From contig CP033784.1 in assembly GCA_003955985.1 (NCBI GenBank), forward strand, positions 1,054,001 to 1,118,000: 64,000 nt of DNA. Direction: 5' to 3'. The notes beneath the pieces were generated by a model. The model saw only the letters and a program-made list of their open reading frames with translations, did not search any database and was not told where the DNA came from. Shown piece after piece: positions 45,021-53,877 of the stretch. The stretch's first letter is position 1. Every line of letters begins with the position of its first letter. Made by a program: the position numbers and the translations under genes. Source of the stretch: Corynebacterium jeikeium (GTDB taxonomy: Bacteria; Actinomycetota; Actinomycetes; Mycobacteriales; Mycobacteriaceae).

Positions 45021-46337
45021 ATGACGCCTGAAGAAGTAATTGCACAGTCGGGAAACTCAGCGTGGATGCTGATTTCGGCTTCGTTGGTTTTGCTGATGAC
45101 ACCGGCGCTCGCGCTGTTCTATGGCGGCATGTCGCGACAGAAGTCGGTGCTCAACATGATGATGATGAGTTTTGGTGCGGTCGGCGTTGTCGGTGCCATT
45201 TACGTGCTGTGGGGCTGGTCGATGTCCTACGGATCGCAGTCGATCGGTGGTGTTTTTGCCAACCCATTCGAGTTCTTCGGTCTGCGTAACTCGATTACGG
45301 ATGGCGACGGCAACTACATCGCAGGTGCGAACGGGTACCCGAACATCATCGACATCGGGTTCCAGCTCACGTTCTGCTCTATCTCGGTGGCGCTGATTTC
45401 CGGTGCGCTGGCTGAACGTGTGAAGTTCTCCACCTGGTTGATCTTCGTCGGCTTCTGGACGACGCTGGTGTACTTCCCAATGGCCTTCATGGTCTGGGGC
45501 GGTGGCCTGCTGAGCCACTCGGCAGAGGGGCTGTCGGCAAAGCTGTTCGGTACCGCTGACGGTGAAGCATTGATCGCTCCAATTGACTTCGCTGGCGGTA
45601 CGGTTGTGCACATTGCTGCTGGTACTGCCGCTTTGGTGCTGGCGATTATCGTCGGTAAGCGCAAGTCCATCGATGGCAGCCAGCATCGCCCGCACAATCT
45701 GCCACTCGTCATGCTGGGTGCTGCACTGCTGTGGTTCGGCTGGTTCGGCTTCAACGGCGGTTCGGCATTTGCGGCCGACGGTGTCGCTGGTCTGGCATGG
45801 CTGAATACGACGGTGGCAGCGTGCGTGGGTATGCTCGGCTGGATTTCACTCGAGCGTATTCGTGATGGACATCCCACCTCGCTGGGCGCCGCTTCGGGTG
45901 TCATCGCAGGGCTTGTGACTATTACTCCGGCCGCAGGAGATATGAACCCAGTGACGTCAATCATTCTGGGCTATATCGGCGGTGCGCTGGCTTGCTGGGG
46001 CGTTGGCTTAAAGTACAAGTTCAACTTCGATGACTCCCTGGATGTGGTTGGTCTACATCTGGTTGCAGCTATGTGGGGAACGATTGGTGTTGGCCTGCTG
46101 GCTAATGATCGCGGACTGCTTACCGGTGGTGGCATCGACGGCCTGAAATTGTTTGCCATCCAGATCATTATTGCTGTCATCGCGACGGTGTTCTCAGGCG
46201 TGCTGACGTACATCATTGCCCGAGTCCTGAAGGCAACTGTCGGTTGGCGTATCCACGGCGAGCAGGAACATTCTGGTATTGACGTCGCTCAGCACGGTGA
46301 GTCGGCCTACACGTCGGCCAAGCAGGCGGCTGTGTAA
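45021..46337 (+). CDS. amt: Ammonium transporter
   Basis: A 438-residue Amt/MEP/Rh channel with eleven membrane helices. Signatures include LMTPALALFYGGMSRQKSVLNMMM at the N-terminus, the pore-histidine regions GGTVVHIAAG and LDVVGLHLVAAMWG, and FGWFGFNGGSAFAADG. It takes up ammonium under nitrogen limitation. Unlike C. glutamicum amtB it is not followed by glnK and glnD; smc is next. The C-terminal cytosolic tail that would meet GlnK is present (ATVGWRIHGEQEHSGIDVAQHG). The stop codon is within a 3x14-bp tandem repeat. Confidence 0.95.
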   Translation: MTPEEVIAQSGNSAWMLISASLVLLMTPALALFYGGMSRQKSVLNMMMMSFGAVGVVGAIYVLWGWSMSYGSQSIGGVFANPFEFFGLRNSITDGDGNYIAGANGYPNIIDIGFQLTFCSISVALISGALAERVKFSTWLIFVGFWTTLVYFPMAFMVWGGGLLSHSAEGLSAKLFGTADGEALIAPIDFAGGTVVHIAAGTAALVLAIIVGKRKSIDGSQHRPHNLPLVMLGAALLWFGWFGFNGGSAFAADGVAGLAWLNTTVAACVGMLGWISLERIRDGHPTSLGAASGVIAGLVTITPAAGDMNPVTSIILGYIGGALACWGVGLKYKFNFDDSLDVVGLHLVAAMWGTIGVGLLANDRGLLTGGGIDGLKLFAIQIIIAVIATVFSGVLTYIIARVLKATVGWRIHGEQEHSGIDVAQHGESAYTSAKQAAV

Positions 46338-46370
46338 ACGGCGCCGTGTAAACAAGGCTGTGTAAATGAG
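46329..46370. repeat. Three tandem 14-bp units over the amt stop codon
   Basis: Units at 46329-46342, 46343-46356 and 46357-46370 share the core GYGTGTAAA (Y = pyrimidine context GCTGTG/GCCGTG). TAA is thus repeated three times; the first is the amt stop. Confidence 0.7.
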
Positions 46371-46425
46371 TGAGTGCTTGGGGTAATTCAGCTCCAAACC
46401 GTAACTACGGGTAAGATATTGCCCC

Positions 46426-49400
46426 ATGTATTTGAAATCGCTGACTCTGAAGGGCTTTAAATCCTTCGCTTCGGCGACGACGATGAAATTTGAGCCCGGC
46501 ATCTGCGCAGTTGTCGGCCCGAACGGATCCGGAAAGTCGAATGTCGTCGATGCCCTCGCGTGGGTTATGGGTGAGCATTCCGCCAAGACCCTCCGTGGCG
46601 GCAAAATGGAAGATGTCATCTTTGCGGGTACCTCCGGGCGAAAGCCCTTGGGGCGCGCGGAGGTTACTCTTACCATCGACAATTCCGATGGGGCACTTCC
46701 CATTCAATATAAGGAAGTCTCTGTCACGCGTCGCATGTACCGCGACGGCGCAAGTGAGTACGAAATCAACGGTTCTCGCGTCCGCCTCATGGATGTCCAA
46801 GAGCTCCTCAGCGACACCGGTATTGGCCGCGAGATGCACATCATCGTCGGCCAGGGCCGGCTTTCGCAGATTCTGGAGTCGCGGCCAGAGGAGCGTCGTG
46901 CGTTTATCGAAGAAGCAGCGGGTGTGCTCAAGCACCGCCGCCGCAAGGAGAAAGCGCAGCGCAAACTCCAGTCGATGCAGGCTAACCTCGACCGTCTGCA
47001 GGATCTGACAGGTGAGCTTTCCCGTCAGCTCAAACCGCTGAAGCGTCAGGCTGAGGCCGCCTCTCGCGCCCAGACTGTGCAGGCGGACCTGCGCGACGCC
47101 AAGTTGCGCCTGGCCGCTGCGGATTTTGTGGATTTGCAGGACAGCCTCAATGACATTGCTGGTCAAGCCAAGCTCATTGAGGAAAAGGTGGAGGCCGCCA
47201 CTGAGCGAGCCGAGATTGCCGCTGAGCGCACTGCAGAGCTTGAAGCGGAACTGGAAGACATCACTCCAGCAGCTGATGCTGCCCGAGATTTGTGGTTCCG
47301 TCTCTCCGCACTCGGTGAGCGTATTCAAGCGACGGCCCGCATCGCCGCCGATCGTGCGGCCGACCACTCCGTCGCGCCGTGGGTAGGCCCAGACCCGGAC
47401 TTCCTGGAGCAGCGGGCCGACGACGCCGCGACCGAAGAAGCCACGCTTGCTGAGGCTGAGGCAGAGGCCCGCGAGAAACTGGAGGAAATTCGCGAAACGC
47501 TCTTCGACGCCGAGGAGACTTTCCGTGAAGCCGAAGCGGAGCACCTCGCGGCCGTTCGCGCAATCGCCGACCGTCGCGAAGGCGTGGTTCGTCTCATTTC
47601 CGCAGAAGAATCTCTGCGCACCCGCTTGGAAGCCGCCGAAGCCGAAGCTGCACGCCTTGCCGAGCAAACCAATGAGGCCGACGAACGCCGTGCCGATGCC
47701 ACCGAAGCCGTGGAAAACGCCGCGCAGGAGCTAGCCGAGGCAGAATTCGAAGGTCCCGAGCTGCAGAGTGCTTATGAACAGGCCAACCGAGAAGCAGAGC
47801 TGGCCTCTACACGGTTGAAAGAACTCCGCGCTGACGAGCGCGACCTCGAACGCAGTGTCTCAGGTCTGTCCGCCCGCATCGAAGCTCTGGAGACCGCCCG
47901 CACCGCCGCTGCCAACGACGGCACCGCGTGGCTACGTGAAAAACACGAACTCGGCGTTCTCTCTGAAGTCATCGATGTCGACGCTGGCTGGGAAAAAGCG
48001 CTCACTGCCGCCCTCGGCGCGGCCGCCGAAGCACTGGTCAGCGAGGGCAGTGGAGATTCGCTTATCGACGAGCTTGTGGCCACGGACAAGGGCAGTGCCG
48101 TTGTTATCAATTCTGCGGATGCATCCGACTCTTGGCGCTTGGACATCACTCTGCCCGCACAGGCATCCTGGCTGCTCGATCATGTGACAGTGCCCGCGGA
48201 GCTTTCGGGTTCGTTGACCTCTCTGCTCGTTGACGTCGTGGCCTGCGACGACGAGCACGTCGCCCGTGAGCTGGTGACCCAGGATACTCGACTGCGCGTT
48301 GTTGACCGCGATGGTGTGCTGCGTGGCTCTGGTTGGGTAGCTGGCGGTGCTGGTGGCACTGCATCAGGTGTGGAAATCGCCGCCGACATTGCTAAGACTC
48401 GCGAAGAACTAGCAGAAGCACAGGTGCGTTTGAGTGACCTCGGTGGTGTGCTCTCCGGTGCACAGGCCGAAGAAGAGGACCGCCGCACGGACGCGGCGGC
48501 CGCCCGTGCTGCGCTGCGTGAACACCAGAGTCGTATGAAGGTCCTCACGGATGCCCGAACTCGGGCCACAGCGCAGCTGTCCGGCGTGGTGCATGATGCC
48601 GAACGCGCTGAGCAGCGCGGAGCCGAAGCCGCGGACCGAGTAACGAAGCTCCAGAAGGAGTTGGCGGTGGTCGCAGACCGCTTAGCTCGCGTTGACCGTG
48701 ACCCCGAGGAGGGGGAACCGTCGACAAGCGAACGTGACCGTGCCTCGGAGGCGCTGACGGCTGTGCGCGCCATGGAAACAGAGGCGCGTCTGTCGCTGCG
48801 TACGGCAGAGGAGCGACTGTCGAGTGTACGAGGCAAGGCCGAGCGGCTCCGTCGCCAGGCTGCATCGGAGCGCGTAGCGAAGGCCCGCCATGAGCAGGCG
48901 CAGATGGCGAAGGTTGCCCAGCGCGAATTGGCAGAAGTTGTCGCGGAGCTGGCTGAGGATTTGCATGCGAAGGTCAACGTGTCGTTGGCGCGGGCAGAGG
49001 CCGATCGCGACGATGCCGAGGCGCAGAAGAAGACAGTGTCGCAGGCACTATCAGCGGCCCGGACGGAGGCAAATGCGGCGCAACGTGAGCTGGCACAGCT
49101 AACGGATTCCGCGCACCAGGGCGACATCGCCCGTGCGCAGGCGCAGGTCCGCGTGACCGAGGCTGCAGAGCGCATCGTCGACCAGTTGGGGCTGTCTGTC
49201 GATGACCTGCTCGCGGACTTTGCTCCTGATGAGAACTTCGACCGCGCAGCCGTGACGAAGCAGCTCAAACAGGCGGAGAAGGATCTGCGTGTGCTCGGCC
49301 GCGTCAACCCGTTGGCGCTGGAGGAGTATAAGGCGATGGAGGAGCGCTACTCTTTCCTATCCACGCAGCTCGATGATGTCCTCAAGGCCCGCCAGGACCT

Positions 49401-49920
49401 CACCGATGTTGTCGATGAAGTCGATGCCACGATCCTGCAGCTCTTCACAGACGCGTGGAACGATGTCGAGGCAGAATTCCCCGCAGTCTTTCAAACGCTT
49501 TTCCCGGGCGGCGACGGACGACTGGTTCTCACCGAGCCGGACAACCTGCTCACGACAGGTATCGAGGTTGAAGCCCGCCCGCCGGGCAAAAAGGTTAAGC
49601 GGCTGTCGTTGCTCTCCGGCGGCGAGAAGTCGCTGACGGCGCTGGCAATGCTCGTCGCTATTTTCCGCGCGCGCCCGAGTCCCTTTTACGTACTCGACGA
49701 GGTGGAAGCCGCGCTTGACGACGTTAACCTGCGTCGCCTTATTGCGCTGCTCGAGGAACTCCGCGCGACCAGTCAGCTGATTGTCATTACGCACCAGAAG
49801 CCAACAATGGACGTTGCGAATGTGCTCTACGGCGTGACCATGCGGGGCGATGGTGTGACTCGAGTAATCTCGCAGCGAATGTCACCGGCATCCGCAACTC
49901 CGTCGACAGGAGCGGAGTAA
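46426..49920 (+). CDS. smc: Chromosome segregation protein SMC
   Basis: An 1164-residue condensin ATPase. Walker A GPNGSGKSNVVDALAWVMGE is at residues 31-50. A first coiled coil reaches about 490, the hinge lies around 505-650 (AWLREKHELGVLSEVIDVDAG), and a second coiled coil precedes the C-terminal head with LSGGEKSLTALAML and Walker B FYVLDEVEAALDD. Full length. TAAGAT at 46412-46417 is 8 nt before the ATG, fitting a leaderless start. ftsY follows after 47 bp; the smc stop codon is within a duplicated GCGGAGTAAG. Confidence 0.98.
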   Translation: MYLKSLTLKGFKSFASATTMKFEPGICAVVGPNGSGKSNVVDALAWVMGEHSAKTLRGGKMEDVIFAGTSGRKPLGRAEVTLTIDNSDGALPIQYKEVSVTRRMYRDGASEYEINGSRVRLMDVQELLSDTGIGREMHIIVGQGRLSQILESRPEERRAFIEEAAGVLKHRRRKEKAQRKLQSMQANLDRLQDLTGELSRQLKPLKRQAEAASRAQTVQADLRDAKLRLAAADFVDLQDSLNDIAGQAKLIEEKVEAATERAEIAAERTAELEAELEDITPAADAARDLWFRLSALGERIQATARIAADRAADHSVAPWVGPDPDFLEQRADDAATEEATLAEAEAEAREKLEEIRETLFDAEETFREAEAEHLAAVRAIADRREGVVRLISAEESLRTRLEAAEAEAARLAEQTNEADERRADATEAVENAAQELAEAEFEGPELQSAYEQANREAELASTRLKELRADERDLERSVSGLSARIEALETARTAAANDGTAWLREKHELGVLSEVIDVDAGWEKALTAALGAAAEALVSEGSGDSLIDELVATDKGSAVVINSADASDSWRLDITLPAQASWLLDHVTVPAELSGSLTSLLVDVVACDDEHVARELVTQDTRLRVVDRDGVLRGSGWVAGGAGGTASGVEIAADIAKTREELAEAQVRLSDLGGVLSGAQAEEEDRRTDAAAARAALREHQSRMKVLTDARTRATAQLSGVVHDAERAEQRGAEAADRVTKLQKELAVVADRLARVDRDPEEGEPSTSERDRASEALTAVRAMETEARLSLRTAEERLSSVRGKAERLRRQAASERVAKARHEQAQMAKVAQRELAEVVAELAEDLHAKVNVSLARAEADRDDAEAQKKTVSQALSAARTEANAAQRELAQLTDSAHQGDIARAQAQVRVTEAAERIVDQLGLSVDDLLADFAPDENFDRAAVTKQLKQAEKDLRVLGRVNPLALEEYKAMEERYSFLSTQLDDVLKARQDLTDVVDEVDATILQLFTDAWNDVEAEFPAVFQTLFPGGDGRLVLTEPDNLLTTGIEVEARPPGKKVKRLSLLSGGEKSLTALAMLVAIFRARPSPFYVLDEVEAALDDVNLRRLIALLEELRATSQLIVITHQKPTMDVANVLYGVTMRGDGVTRVISQRMSPASATPSTGAE

Positions 49921-49932
49921 GCGCGGAGTAAG
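49912..49932. repeat. GCGGAGTAAG duplicated over the smc stop codon
   Basis: Two exact copies at 49912-49921 and 49923-49932, offset 11 bp; the first contains the TAA stop of smc. Confidence 0.6.
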
Positions 49933-49967
49933 TGAGGAAGAGTCGTTGATACTGCATAATGAGAGTT

Positions 49968-51527
49968 ATGACTCCAACTCAGTGGATACTCCTTGTCGTC
50001 GCGATTGTCGTTATTATCGCGCTGCTCTTTGTTGTGGGCTATGTCCGCAGGAAGAACCAGCGCATTTCCTTTGCGAAGGAAGATACTAAGGAACTCACCC
50101 AGCAGGAGAAGTCTGGAAATTACCAGGCCACTAGTGGTTTTAACTTCGCTCCGGCCGGTGGTGGGACTGATACCCGCGAGAAGCAGCCGGTTGAAAAACC
50201 GATGCCGAAACCGGCGGAAAAGCCGATTGAAAAGCAGGCCCCGGAGCCAGAGGAAAAGCAGGCTGATATACCTGCCGATCAGCCGGACGGTTCACTGCTG
50301 AAACCAGAAGGTCGACTGGTTATTCCGGATAACCCCACCGAAATGGAGGGGGATTATGACCGCGTAATGCGGGAAATCCCAATCGATTTGCCAACGGCCG
50401 GGGAAGAGGAATCAGAGCCCGAGCCGGAACCACAACCAGAGCCCGAAGCAGAGCCTGAGGTAGAGGTAGTTCCTGCTCCTGAACCGGAGCTGGAGCCGGA
50501 GCCGACTCCCGAACCAGAACCGACGCCAGAGCCGGAGCCGGAAGCTGCGCCGGAGCCGACGCCAGAGCCAGAAGCAGAACAGCAGATTGACTCCATCGAC
50601 CCGGCTGAGGGACGTCTGGGCCGCCTGCGCGGTCGTCTGTCACGGTCGCAGAATGCAATTGGCCAGTCTGTGCTCGGCATCTTGGGCGCGGGTGACCTTG
50701 ATGAGGACGCGTGGGAAGAGGTTGAAGACATCCTGGTTATGGCTGACCTCGGTGCGGCTGCGACGCAGCGTGTCGTCGATAAGCTGCGCGAGCGTATTGC
50801 CAGCCAGAAGGTGAGCACGGAAGAGCAAGTGCGCGCCCTGCTGCGTGAGGTGTTGATTGAGGAGTGCAAGCCTGAGATGGACCGCTCCATCCGCGCACTT
50901 CCGCACGAGGGCAAGCCCGCAGTGATTCTGGTAGTCGGTGTCAACGGCACAGGTAAGACCACGACGACGGGCAAGCTGGCTCGTGTACTGGTCGCCGGTG
51001 GCCACCGTGTTGTTCTCGGCGCAGCGGATACCTTCCGTGCTGCTGCAGCCGACCAGCTGGAGACCTGGGGGCGACGCGTTGGCGCGGAGACCGTTCGCGG
51101 CGCTGAAGGCGCCGATCCTGCTTCTATTGCATTTGAGGCAGTTGCTCACGGTATCGAGTCCGGCGCTGATGTGGTGCTCATCGACACCGCCGGCCGCCTG
51201 CACACCAAGGTCGGTCTGATGGACCAACTGGACAAGATTAAGCGCGTGGTGGAGAAGAAGGCTCAGGTTGACGAAGTCATCCTGGTTTTGGACGCGACGG
51301 TTGGCCAAAATGGTCTACTGCAAGCTCGTACGTTCCGGGATGTAGTAGACATCACCGGCGTTGCCCTGACCAAGCTGGACGGTACCGCGAAGGGCGGCAT
51401 TGTATTCCAGGTGCAAAACGAGCTCGGTGTGCCGGTGAAGTTGGTTGGCCTTGGTGAAGGTGCTGACCACCTGGCGCCGTTTGAGCCGGAGAGCTTCGTA
51501 GACGCACTGCTCGGCGGCCGCAAATAG
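49968..51527 (+). CDS. ftsY: Signal recognition particle receptor FtsY
   Basis: About 519 residues. An N-terminal membrane helix ([21 protein letters not shown]) is followed by a long acidic Pro-Glu repeat region (about 60-205), then the NG GTPase domain: [18 protein letters not shown] (G1), [23 protein letters not shown] (G3), [10 protein letters not shown] (G4) and [12 protein letters not shown]. With Ffh it delivers ribosomes to the Sec translocon. ATG 49968 is chosen over ATG 49959 because CATAAT (49955-49960) lies 7 nt upstream; either is possible. Confidence 0.96.
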   Translation: MTPTQWILLVVAIVVIIALLFVVGYVRRKNQRISFAKEDTKELTQQEKSGNYQATSGFNFAPAGGGTDTREKQPVEKPMPKPAEKPIEKQAPEPEEKQADIPADQPDGSLLKPEGRLVIPDNPTEMEGDYDRVMREIPIDLPTAGEEESEPEPEPQPEPEAEPEVEVVPAPEPELEPEPTPEPEPTPEPEPEAAPEPTPEPEAEQQIDSIDPAEGRLGRLRGRLSRSQNAIGQSVLGILGAGDLDEDAWEEVEDILVMADLGAAATQRVVDKLRERIASQKVSTEEQVRALLREVLIEECKPEMDRSIRALPHEGKPAVILVVGVNGTGKTTTTGKLARVLVAGGHRVVLGAADTFRAAAADQLETWGRRVGAETVRGAEGADPASIAFEAVAHGIESGADVVLIDTAGRLHTKVGLMDQLDKIKRVVEKKAQVDEVILVLDATVGQNGLLQARTFRDVVDITGVALTKLDGTAKGGIVFQVQNELGVPVKLVGLGEGADHLAPFEPESFVDALLGGRK

Positions 51528-51598
51528 TAACTAACATCGATGAGTGAATTTTCCATCGATTGGTGAGTACAGCGTCGCCCGTTGCCCCCGGCAAAAAT

Positions 51599-51658
51599 AA
51601 AGGCCTCGGAGCCACCGCGTAGATTTCTGTAGAGGATACGCGGGGCTCCGGGGCCTTT
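51599..51658. terminator. Long bidirectional hairpin between ftsY and the LAVTG gene
   Basis: AAAGGCC-TCGGAGCC-ACCGCGT pairs with ACGCGG-GGCTCCG-GGGCCTTT across a loop of about 17 nt. A-rich sequence lies on the left side, and a few Ts follow on the right. Its place between two convergent genes supports two-way termination. Confidence 0.75.
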
Positions 51659-51694
51659 AATGTTGAGGTGCTAGGAATCTAGCGGAGAGTTGTG

Positions 51695-52444
51695 CTAGGA
51701 ATCCTTAGAATTCTTGCGTGCGAGGCGGGTAGCTGCCACGCCACCGACCAAGAGTGCAAGAGCGGCACCGCCGAGGGCAGTCGCCTGAACACCAGTGACT
51801 GCTAGCCCAGTGTTCTTGGTCCCGGTTTGCTTACCGTCATTCTTAGGGGTGTCGGGCTTGTCGCCTGGATTTTCCTCCCCAGGATTCTCGTCCTCCCCGG
51901 GCTGTTCGTCACCTGGGTTTTCATCGTCGCCCGGAGCGTCATCGCCTGGGTTCTCATCGTCGCCCGGAGTTTCGTCATCGGAGGTCGGACAGTAGCCGTA
52001 GACTCCGGTTGCCGGGTCGATCTTGCTCATATCACGCGGGGAACCGTCGGGGCACGTTGCGGTGTCATCAACTCCCGGCGGAATTCCGTCATTTTCTGGG
52101 GCATCTTCATCAGGCTCCGGAGTTGGGCCGGAATCATCTGAAGTGCCACAAGCACCGTAAGCCCCGGTTGCCGGGTCAATCTTACTCATGTCACGCGGGG
52201 AACCGTCGGGACAGGTCTGGGTGTCCTCAACGCCCGGTGGAATGCCATCGTTCGATGAACCTCCTGGATCCGGATTTGCAGCGTCATCTACACACTGGAA
52301 AGTACCGCCAACATTTTCAAAATGTTGACCGGCGGGGCATTCCGACGGGGCGGGGTCAGGAATCTGTGCGGTGGCGGCGCCAACGCCGATGAGCATGCCG
52401 GCTGAAGCGGCAGCGGCCACCATGGTCGAAGAGAGCTTCTTCAT
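51695..52444 (-). CDS. Cell-wall-anchored protein with LAVTG sorting signal and Cys modules
   Basis: A 249-residue secreted protein. A signal peptide (MKKLSSTMVAAAASAGMLIG, cleavage near ATA-Q) is followed by one CPAGQHFENVGGTFQCV module, then two ~45-residue repeats (GIPPGV, CPDGSPRDMSKIDPATG, then Y-G-x-C), an acidic DENPGD-type linker, and a C-terminal LAVTG, hydrophobic helix and RLARKN tail, a sortase sorting signal. Each module has two cysteines and could form a disulfide. Function is not recognised; a surface or adhesive role is inferred. It is a paralogue of the gene at 52924. No sortase gene is in the window. Confidence 0.8.
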   Translation of the reverse strand: MKKLSSTMVAAAASAGMLIGVGAATAQIPDPAPSECPAGQHFENVGGTFQCVDDAANPDPGGSSNDGIPPGVEDTQTCPDGSPRDMSKIDPATGAYGACGTSDDSGPTPEPDEDAPENDGIPPGVDDTATCPDGSPRDMSKIDPATGVYGYCPTSDDETPGDDENPGDDAPGDDENPGDEQPGEDENPGEENPGDKPDTPKNDGKQTGTKNTGLAVTGVQATALGGAALALLVGGVAATRLARKNSKDS

Positions 52445-52850
52445 TTGGAAACCTCACAATGTCTATAGGAAAGCCCTGCAATCAAAGGACTTAAGGGGGA
52501 ACACTGTTCACACTTTTGATTCTAATAACTAATTACAGTCTTTGGTGGTATGGGTTTGGGAAGGGGGGGGGTAAAGAGAAATTGTTGACTTGTCCAAACC
52601 CCAGTAAGGGGAAGTGGGAACTTATATTTACAACGCTGAGTGTGTACACCCGTTGTGGGTAGGGCGTTTATAGAACCAGTCACTGTCGACTCGGTAGGGG
52701 GCTTTTCTGTCTTCGCTAGCGAAGCGTGGTACCTGATTGTGTCGGGTGGTGAAAGGTGGATGGGGCGTAGAGGTTCGGTAAAAAATCGGTGCCTGTGAGG
52801 TTTTATGCTTCGGGCTATAGGAGCTATGACTTTTCGGAGGTATGGCGCAC
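52445..52850. other. Intergenic region between the two paralogous surface-protein genes
   Basis: No gene supported. It contains the promoter and leader of the LAVTG gene on its left side, a G9 tract at 52563-52571, and at its right end the terminator of the next gene. A 74-codon minus-strand ORF at 52628 has no ribosome binding site or recognisable domain. Confidence 0.5.
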
Positions 52851-52891
52851 AAAAATGCTCCCGATGCTAAATAGGCATCAGGAGCATTTTA
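52851..52891 (-). terminator. Hairpin terminator of the LAATG surface-protein gene
   Basis: AAATGCTCC-GATGC pairs with GCATC-GGAGCATTT around TAAATAG; T-runs flank both sides. It lies 33 bp beyond the stop of the minus-strand gene. Confidence 0.85.
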
Positions 52892-52923
52892 TGTTTCGTT
52901 ACCGGGGTAGAACCCCAAGCTTC

Positions 52924-53877
52924 TTAGCGGTTCTTGCGGGCGATGCGGGTAGCGGCGACACCGCCGACAAGGAGAACCAGAGCGGCTCCGCCCAGGGTGG
53001 TGGCGTCAACGCCGGTGGCTGCCAGGCCAGTGCTCTGAGTCGAAGAAGCCTTCTTGGACTCCGAGGTATTCTGCTCAGACTTCTTGGAGTCCGAAACCTT
53101 CTTTACATTCTCGGAAGAGGTCGTCTTCTTGGACTCGGAAGCCTTCTTCTCGGCCTTTTCCTTGGCCTTCTTCTCTTCCTTCGTGCACTTGTTTTCGTTC
53201 TTGCACTCAGCAGAGATCTTGATGTCAACGTTTACCTTGACATCCTTGCCGTCCTTGCCCGGCTTACCGTCCTTGCCTGGCTTACCGTCCTTGCTATCCT
53301 TGCCCGGCTTACCGTCCTTGCCTGGCTTACCGTCCTTACCGTCCTTGCCGTCCTTGCCTGGCTTCTCGGTGTCCGGCTTGTCCGTGCCTGGCTTCTCGGT
53401 GTCCGGCTTGTCCGTGCCTGGCTTGTCAGTGTCCGGCTTCGCCTCGTCCTTGACGCAGACACCGAAGACATTCGGGTTGCCTGGAACTGGCTTGCTCATG
53501 TCGAAGTGCTCGCCCTCCGGGCACTGCTTATCAGAAATGCCTGGGTTTCCGGGGTCGCCCGGCTGGGACTCATTGTCGCCCGGTGTTTCGGGCTTAGGAG
53601 CTTCCTGGTCCGCGACGCACTGGAAGGTTCCGCCGACGTTCTCAAAGTGCTGGCCGTCTGGGCACTTGTCCGGCATTGGGGCCGGAATTCCGTCAGTGGA
53701 ATCCTGCTCAGGCTGGTCTGCGACGCACTGGAAAGTGCCTCCGACGTTCTCAAAGTGCTGGCCGGCGGGGCACTCGGTCGGCATTGAGTCCGGAATCTGT
53801 GCAGTAGCGGTGCCTGCGCTTGCAATCATGCTGGCGGAGAAGGCAGCGGCGGCGATAGCCGTGGTGAACTTCTTCAT
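52924..53877 (-). CDS. Cell-wall-anchored collagen-like protein with LAATG sorting signal
   Basis: A 317-residue secreted protein. The signal peptide (MKKFTTAIAAAAFSASMIAS) is followed by two CPxGQHFENVGGTFQCVADQ modules, a third CPEGEHFDMSK module ending VFGVC, a DKPGTDKPDTEKPG repeat region, then about 12 Gly-x-y triplets (GKD/GKP, with one Gly replaced by Ser), a Lys/Glu/Ser-rich stalk with a Cys pair, and LAATG, membrane helix and RIARKNR tail. This is a sortase substrate with a collagen-like rod. It is paralogous to the gene at 51695 (same N-terminal module and nearly identical C-terminal 35 residues). Binding partners unknown. Confidence 0.8.
   Translation of the reverse strand: MKKFTTAIAAAAFSASMIASAGTATAQIPDSMPTECPAGQHFENVGGTFQCVADQPEQDSTDGIPAPMPDKCPDGQHFENVGGTFQCVADQEAPKPETPGDNESQPGDPGNPGISDKQCPEGEHFDMSKPVPGNPNVFGVCVKDEAKPDTDKPGTDKPDTEKPGTDKPDTEKPGKDGKDGKDGKPGKDGKPGKDSKDGKPGKDGKPGKDGKDVKVNVDIKISAECKNENKCTKEEKKAKEKAEKKASESKKTTSSENVKKVSDSKKSEQNTSESKKASSTQSTGLAATGVDATTLGGAALVLLVGGVAATRIARKNR

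Noticed and set aside
52789..53787. 332-codon plus-strand ORF with Leu-rich repeats
   Set aside because: Antisense of the collagen-like surface-protein gene; the repeats mirror the Gly-x-y and DKPG repeats of the real frame.
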